Part shown: positions 59,472 through 64,000 of the stretch, piece by piece
How the letters are laid out: each line of letters starts with the position of its first letter
Position numbering within the stretch: the stretch's first letter is position 1
Origin: Marinilabiliaceae bacterium
GTDB lineage: Bacteria > Bacteroidota > Bacteroidia > Bacteroidales > Marinilabiliaceae
DNA: 64,000 bases
Assembly: GCA_016342595.1 (NCBI GenBank)
Contig: JAEINY010000003.1
Coordinates: forward strand, 19,524-83,523
Reading direction: 5' to 3'
Program-made: the position numbers and the translations under genes
The notes under the pieces: model-generated
Database searches by the model: none
Told to the model about the DNA's origin: nothing
The model's input: only the letters and a program-made list of their open reading frames with translations

Positions 59472-60668
59472 TTACTGTTTAATTCCATTTACATATTTAA
59501 TTGTCTGTTCGAGTTTTCCGTCATTTGACCAATATTTCCACTCTCCATGCTTTAATCGATGCTTAAAATGTCCTGCCACCTTTACATTACCATTCTCATG
59601 ATATTCATAATAATTACCATCAATAATTTCAGGATTTAAGCTTGAGTAGTATGCTACTCCTTGTAATGTATCGTTCATGAAATAGTCTCTCATAACGTAA
59701 TGGGCAGAAACTGAGTCATTCACTGTCGTCCTGTAATATTTTGCTTTACATTTTAGTACGGTGAGATTCCAATCTTTATCCAACAATAATTTATCATTAT
59801 TTATTGTCAGATATTTTTCATCATGGATCTCTATCTCCTTCCTGTTTTCATTTGTCGTGTTAATTAAATCCGATAAGAAATAGGAGTACCTTCCTTTTTT
59901 TAATTCTTCTTGCAAATTGATTTTTGTAATCTGAGAAAAATCTCCATTAACACTTAAATGAATGTCGCCCGTATTTAAATTAAAAACTGTGGAATAGATG
60001 GTTTTTGCAAACAAGTTATTCTGGCGAGTTGCTTTTAAAATGGAAAAACAATTATTCACTGTTAACTCTTGATTTTGCAAACGTTTTTCTGCTTTTTTAA
60101 ATCTTCCACATCCTATGTTATACCAGCGAAAGTTTTCCATGTCTTCTTTGCATGAAATTCTGAAGTTTGCACAAACTTGATAGTGCTTTTCCTTAGATGT
60201 AACAACTAATCCATTTTTGCTGTATGTAATAATTGCACTTTCACCAGTTTTGTCAACAACCATAAGTTGAGACAGTCGAAATCCATCCCAATGGAATGTT
60301 TCAAACAGTTTAATCACTTCCTCAACCGTTGCGCACTCCTCTAATATTTTGTAGAGGACATTTCCGTCTATATTGGGCTTATCTTTGTTATTATCTATTG
60401 TAACATAAGGATATGCCCTTAAGCCATCCCAGAATAATCCTTTTTCATTAATACCCGCTTGAATAGAACCATCGTATCCAAACAAAGCATATCCATATTT
60501 TCCTTCTTTTGACGGAATAAAAAAAATCTGAGAATTACTCCATTTATAGTCTTCATTACTACCAACAAGAGTATAACTATCATTCGTACCCATAAAAACG
60601 GTACAACAATATAAGTTGTCATTTACAAACCATATGAGTAATAGAAATAATAATATGGACTTTTTCAT
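59472..60668 (-). CDS. Ntn-hydrolase (choloylglycine/C45-like) with C-terminal MORN repeats
   Basis: Exported protein of 398 aa. Signal peptide to about LYC, so that a Cys (CTVFMGTNDSYTLVGSNEDY) becomes N-terminal, as needed for an Ntn-type amide hydrolase nucleophile. SNEDY, AGINEKGLFWDGL and SQLMVVDKTGESAIITYSKN are typical of the C45/choloylglycine-hydrolase-like group. Residues 340-398 hold two MORN_2-type repeats (YYEYHENGNVKVAGHFKHR, GEWKYWSNDGKLEQTIKYVN). It likely cleaves a linear amide outside the cytoplasm. Single gene lying between elements C and B1. Confidence 0.78.
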   Translation of the reverse strand: MKKSILLFLLLIWFVNDNLYCCTVFMGTNDSYTLVGSNEDYKWSNSQIFFIPSKEGKYGYALFGYDGSIQAGINEKGLFWDGLRAYPYVTIDNNKDKPNIDGNVLYKILEECATVEEVIKLFETFHWDGFRLSQLMVVDKTGESAIITYSKNGLVVTSKEKHYQVCANFRISCKEDMENFRWYNIGCGRFKKAEKRLQNQELTVNNCFSILKATRQNNLFAKTIYSTVFNLNTGDIHLSVNGDFSQITKINLQEELKKGRYSYFLSDLINTTNENRKEIEIHDEKYLTINNDKLLLDKDWNLTVLKCKAKYYRTTVNDSVSAHYVMRDYFMNDTLQGVAYYSSLNPEIIDGNYYEYHENGNVKVAGHFKHRLKHGEWKYWSNDGKLEQTIKYVNGIKQ

Positions 60669-60696
60669 ATTTTTATCGGTAATGGTTTTTTTGAAT

Positions 60697-60802
60697 GCCG
60701 CCTAAACGGACGCGGCTATGAAGCGTAGCTTGTGTTGCGCCTGCGGCAAGCTATGCTTTATGAGCCATTATTGCACCGTGTAAAGGCCTATTTATTAGGC
60801 GC
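60697..60802 (-). repeat. Hairpin element C
   Basis: Imperfect inverted repeat of 106 bp. End arms GCCTAA / TTAGGC; inner arms GGCTCATAAAGCATAGCTTG with the partner CAAGCTACGCTTCATAGCC. Its gene-proximal end, GCACCGTGTAAAGGCCTATT plus TATTAGGCGC, is almost the same as that of repeats B1 and B2. It sits 8 bp from the stop of the lipoprotein gene (60810). Confidence 0.8.
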
Positions 60803-60809
60803 TGGTATT

Positions 60810-61550
60810 TTACCATCCTTCGTTAAAATTTCCTTGTATTTCTTTTACTAACTCTCTTTGAATTGTTAGAATCTTATTTATTTTGTCAAGATGAAACTTA
60901 TTATCATATATTCTAATCATATCATGTATTCCAAAGTCACCTTGAGTTATTTTTAGAGATTGAATATAGTGTTCAAATTTATCTCCTTTGTTTATTGTGG
61001 AAGACTCTACTACCTTATCATAAATACCTAATGTTCCACAACTCCATAAATATTCAATCAATTGTTTAACGTTAGTTATTGATAATTCTCCATTATATAT
61101 CCCAACTAGATTCACGTCTGTGAATTTATCATATTTTGAAACAAAATATTCGGTACGATGAACTCTTGAAAGCAGAGTATCATTTTCATTCTGAATATTG
61201 ACTCTCACAATTTCAAAATACTTATCTGTCTCTCTTTCCTCAACTATTTCTCTATTAACAGAACTATATTCATTAGATAGGTTCGACCATGTTTTAGCTT
61301 GTTTCTTATCATCTGTATTTAGTTCTATCCAAGTTCTTGCCCTTTCAGTTATGGGTTTTATACTTACACTGTTCTCATAATACACATAACCAATTAAATT
61401 CTTTTCATAATAGAAGCCATCAGGATATTGATATCTTTTATTATAAGCAATCTCTAAAAACCTATCATTATTTGATGATTCAGTAATTTCATCTTCCTCA
61501 CACGAGACGATAAGTGAGAATACGATTAAAAGAAAGAGATATTTTCTCAT
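60810..61550 (-). CDS. Hypothetical lipoprotein, 246 aa
   Basis: Signal peptide with lipobox LIVSC (Cys17), then EEDE. No family recognised. The mature part is mixed alpha/beta and charged, with a KQLIEYLWSCGTLGIYDKVV segment. Lone cassette-like gene between elements A2 and C. AT-rich relative to the core genes. Confidence 0.7.
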   Translation of the reverse strand: MRKYLFLLIVFSLIVSCEEDEITESSNNDRFLEIAYNKRYQYPDGFYYEKNLIGYVYYENSVSIKPITERARTWIELNTDDKKQAKTWSNLSNEYSSVNREIVEERETDKYFEIVRVNIQNENDTLLSRVHRTEYFVSKYDKFTDVNLVGIYNGELSITNVKQLIEYLWSCGTLGIYDKVVESSTINKGDKFEHYIQSLKITQGDFGIHDMIRIYDNKFHLDKINKILTIQRELVKEIQGNFNEGW

Positions 61551-61610
61551 AATGTTTTCTTTAATAGATGAATGCTTTGTTTATATGGTTGCGTCCTCTT
61601 GCACCTAACC

Positions 61611-61775
61611 TAAAAGTGTTTTATCCTTTGTTTGACCAAGTTAATAAATATTGCTTAACAATAAAGATTCAGTAGTAAATAAAAAGAGCCGTTAATGTTG
61701 TTATAAAGGGTAAAACATTGTTGGACGATGGCGCCGGCCTATGGACCTGGTAGCTGCTGGTTCCTTTCTGTTTAT
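61611..61775 (-). repeat. Dispersed repeat A, copy 2 (165 bp)
   Basis: Partner of 58853-59017. Its right edge overlaps the stop codon of the RidA-like gene (61772-61774). Differences from copy 1 are scattered substitutions. Confidence 0.92.
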
Positions 61776-62140
61776 TTCTCTCTATACGCTATTGCGTCTA
61801 ACTGAAAAAGTAAGCCTGTGCTTCCACCTTTATGTGCAAATTCTGTCTGTATCGATTTTCGAACGGGATATTTTCCATTAAATCTTTCTTTAATTGCAAC
61901 TTCCATCTCAGGAATATTCCATATATCTCTAAACAAGCAATCCATCTGAACAACTGAGTCTAATTCTAAATCAACTGAATTCAATCTCTTCTCCAAATGA
62001 TCAATCGCGCCCTGTATTTGTTGTTCTATGGTTCCACCAATATTACCTACACAGTAACCTATGTAAACAAAATCACCAGCTTCTACTACTCCTGAATGTG
62101 CCCATTCCTCATTTATATCACTTCTAACTATTTTACCCAT
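61772..62140 (-). CDS. RidA-family protein
   Basis: Protein of 122 aa in the YjgF/YER057c/UK114 (RidA) family, which deaminates reactive enamine/imine intermediates. Trimer-fold segments: SGVVEAGDFVYIGYCVGNIG, IQGAIDHLEKRLNSVDLELD, VVQMDCLFRDI and the C-terminal PVRKSIQTEFAH with the catalytic-type Arg. Start at MGKIVRSD, preceded by AAAGGAGAA, a good RBS; ten in-frame codons upstream are unsupported. Lone gene with repeat A2 at its stop. Confidence 0.85.
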   Translation of the reverse strand: MGKIVRSDINEEWAHSGVVEAGDFVYIGYCVGNIGGTIEQQIQGAIDHLEKRLNSVDLELDSVVQMDCLFRDIWNIPEMEVAIKERFNGKYPVRKSIQTEFAHKGGSTGLLFQLDAIAYREK

Positions 62141-62159
62141 CAATTTTCTCCTTTTTTCT

Positions 62160-62360
62160 TTAAGGTACATTTCTTAACCGGGTAGCTTACGTCCCCTAAG
62201 AACCGTATCCCGGCACTCGTCTCAGGCACTTTTATCACGACAGTTATTGGGACCCGGCGAAGGGAAACCCGGCTGTTATTATTAATTTCGTTGGTAATAA
62301 ATGTAGTTATTTGTTTACAATCTTTTGCTAAATCTTCCCCCCACATTGTTCTTTTGTAGA
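62160..62360. other. GC-richer unidentified segment upstream of RidA-like gene
   Basis: Clearly richer in G and C than its surroundings, with words such as GTAGCTTACGTCCCCTAAGA and GACCCGGCGAAGGGAAACCC. A minus-strand frame runs through part of it, but no family is recognised. It may be the 3' remnant of a mobile element. Confidence 0.35.
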
Positions 62361-62366
62361 AGCAAG

Positions 62367-62640
62367 CGAACCAACGCTAATCCTCTATAATGCCCTGCTT
62401 TTCGACCTGGCTCCTTTAGAATGAAAAGAAGAAATCCTTTGCAAAACCCATAGCATCTATTGCCCGCGGGATTTATACCAATTAAATATCAAATTGCGCT
62501 GGTATAATGCCGATACATAATCAAAGGGCGTTTAGAAGTGAAACGCACTAAAGGCGCATTTTGATTAGTAAACGGTATTAGTTCAACTGAGCCTTCATGA
62601 CTGGGTGCTACGCACCGTATGAAGGCCTATTTATTGGCGG
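62367..62640 (-). repeat. Dispersed repeat B, copy 2 (274 bp)
   Basis: Partner of 59227-59467, with an extra 33 bp (about 62498-62530) bounded by GCG direct repeats. Its right end overlaps the last codons and the stop (62627-62629) of the TlpA-like gene, so the last few residues of that protein are encoded by the repeat. Confidence 0.92.
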
Positions 62641-63769
62641 TTGAATTTTTTATTACTTTTTCGATTTCTTTTTCTAAATTCTCGGAGAAACCTGTTTTTA
62701 TCCAAATTATTTCGTTGTTACTGTTTAAAATTAATGTAGTTGGAAATCCATACATTATTTGTTCGCGTAAAGTATATCTCTTTTTGTGATTTTTTATTTT
62801 GTTAAAAGCAATAGGGTAGTCAACGTCTTTTCCCTTAATATAATCTATCAGTCTTTCTTGCGCATCATCTGGATAGTACACGATACAATCTATGTTTTTA
62901 TCCGCAACACTTTTATTGTAAACTTTATTAATTATTGGAATTGCTTTCTGACACCAACTACAATAGATTGCTGACAAAAACAGAATTGTTGTTTTTCCTT
63001 TACTTTCTGATAATATCAATTGCTTACCATTAGTAGTTTCTAGTTCCCAGTCAGGAATCTTGTCGCCAATTCCTAAAACTTTTCTTCCTTTTGTTTTCTC
63101 AAGACTTGAAAATAATGGTTCGTTAAACGAAGCGGAATATTCAAATTCACTATAATTAAATTCTCTAATAAAAGGTTGTTCTGAATTTTCGACAACTCTT
63201 AATAATTTAGGGAATGACGTTTTTCTGTCAATATATAATTCATTTAAAATACCTTCTTGAGTAACGACTTTTAATAGAATACAAGGACAATTATCTAATA
63301 TTGTATCTTGCGTATTGTTTATGGCGATACCGTGTGAATTTAGAATGTTTTTTACATAGGGTATTTGTCCATAAGTATCATTTTTAATCTTTCCTTTTAA
63401 TTTATCCAGATCCTCAGTTAGTTTTCTGTCTTTTTTCACTTCACTTTCAAGATTCCATGTATGACTGTCTCCATTATAATAATTTGACAGAGTCATTGGT
63501 ATTTTAAACCTTGGGTGAATCAACTTATCTTCAATAAAATATTTAAATCCACACAATGAATCACTGTCGAGTTTGTGAAAAATACTTTCTGTTGTGGTAA
63601 ATATAGTGTCGCCTACCTGTTTCCCTTGCACAGTAAGTTCATCCACACAATAACTTATTACCTTCCCTGAAGTAAGTTTATTAATTGTTTCAGATAACAC
63701 TTTTTCATTGTTTCTTGAACAACTAAGAACCCCTAATGTCAATACTATAATTAATGTTTTATACATCAT
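62627..63769 (-). CDS. TlpA/thioredoxin-like lipoprotein
   Basis: Exported lipoprotein of about 380 aa (lipobox GVLSC). The N-terminal about 235 residues are a DUF4369-like or unassigned beta-rich region. The C-terminal 140 are a TlpA/AhpC-type redoxin: GDKIPDWELETTNGKQLILS, then ILFLSAIYCSWCQKAIPIIN with the CSWC redox pair, then YGFPTTLILNSNNEIIWIKT with the cis-Pro. Periplasmic disulfide reductase role likely. Start at MMYKTLII (63769); seven codons upstream are possible. The C-terminal codons lie in repeat B2. Confidence 0.82.
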   Translation of the reverse strand: MMYKTLIIVLTLGVLSCSRNNEKVLSETINKLTSGKVISYCVDELTVQGKQVGDTIFTTTESIFHKLDSDSLCGFKYFIEDKLIHPRFKIPMTLSNYYNGDSHTWNLESEVKKDRKLTEDLDKLKGKIKNDTYGQIPYVKNILNSHGIAINNTQDTILDNCPCILLKVVTQEGILNELYIDRKTSFPKLLRVVENSEQPFIREFNYSEFEYSASFNEPLFSSLEKTKGRKVLGIGDKIPDWELETTNGKQLILSESKGKTTILFLSAIYCSWCQKAIPIINKVYNKSVADKNIDCIVYYPDDAQERLIDYIKGKDVDYPIAFNKIKNHKKRYTLREQIMYGFPTTLILNSNNEIIWIKTGFSENLEKEIEKVIKNSTANK

Positions 63770-64000
63770 TCTAATGCTACGTTTGTCCAATAATCAAAAA
63801 CAATAAAAATAACGGACTCAATAAATGATAAAACGAAGAAAAAACAAAAGAATGCCAATCTTAAGTTTAAATAGTGGCTGTCTCAACGCCTCCAAAAATC
63901 ATCAAATGAAGCAGGCAAAACCATTTAAATTCCTTATGCCCGGGTAACGTCCAACAAAGGGCAAAAAGAATCCCGTATCAGCTTTTGGTGCGGTTTTTTT

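Noticed and set aside
62140..62346. 68-aa minus-strand frame ending at the RidA-like start
   Set aside because: No family, and it lies in the GC-richer segment of unknown origin; kept only as an unidentified region.
52388..63769. Calling the accessory region a true integron
   Set aside because: No integrase or attI in the window, and the hairpin ends do not match the attC core-box consensus closely enough.
1..64000. tRNA, rRNA, tmRNA or riboswitch genes
   Set aside because: No cloverleaf, rRNA or tmRNA-like sequence recognised by reading; smpB is present but its RNA partner is not in this window.

Overview
This window is chromosomal DNA from a member of the Bacteroidota, probably class Bacteroidia. 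The evidence is the gene content: an ExbB-ExbD-ExbD-TonB operon, a TonB-dependent receptor with a carboxypeptidase-regulatory-like N-terminus, an ECF sigma factor paired with an anti-sigma/outer-membrane-barrel-like protein, and a rel - Fur-family - purA run. Many genes also carry a TAnnTTTG promoter element and lack a strong ribosome binding site. The exact genus cannot be read from the sequence.

Positions 1-52 kb are mostly core genome: an MFS transporter cut by the window edge, AbgT transporter, two lipoproteins, K+ channel, PLP-dependent DSD1-like enzyme, purA, a Fur-family regulator, rel, two M16 peptidases with a flavin oxidoreductase, a fatty-acid desaturase, an RlmL-type methyltransferase, a TonB-dependent receptor, two ClC proteins around a tRNA-dihydrouridine synthase and an HNH/NUMOD4 protein, glyA, a TSUP permease, the TonB/ExbBD operon, a TamB-like giant, tsaD, sigma/anti-sigma, smpB, miaA, a cyclase-HD fusion and an M49-like peptidase. 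Three different intergenic minisatellites (21, 41 and 42 bp periods) lie in this part.

The strongest candidate for an undescribed system is at 40.1-43.9 kb. It is a compact same-strand cluster of a PqqD-like (RRE-type) protein, a 74-aa Ser/Pro/Asp-rich peptide with a lasso-like YxxP leader motif, an HPr-kinase-like protein, a Ser/His-type S26 peptidase and an ABC exporter. It looks like a peptide-modification and export locus, but it has no lasso cyclase or transglutaminase-like leader protease. The kinase and the S26 peptidase would then be the modifying and processing enzymes.

Positions 52.4-64 kb are accessory. Unrelated single genes, nearly all on the minus strand, are separated by long imperfect hairpin repeats. 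Two of these are duplicated at a distance (165-bp family A; 241/274-bp family B), and one 29-bp motif abuts the stop codons of three unrelated genes. Also present are a truncated ORF6N gene, an antiparallel group II intron fragment and REP-like palindromes. The layout resembles an integron-type cassette array, but no integrase is present in the window.
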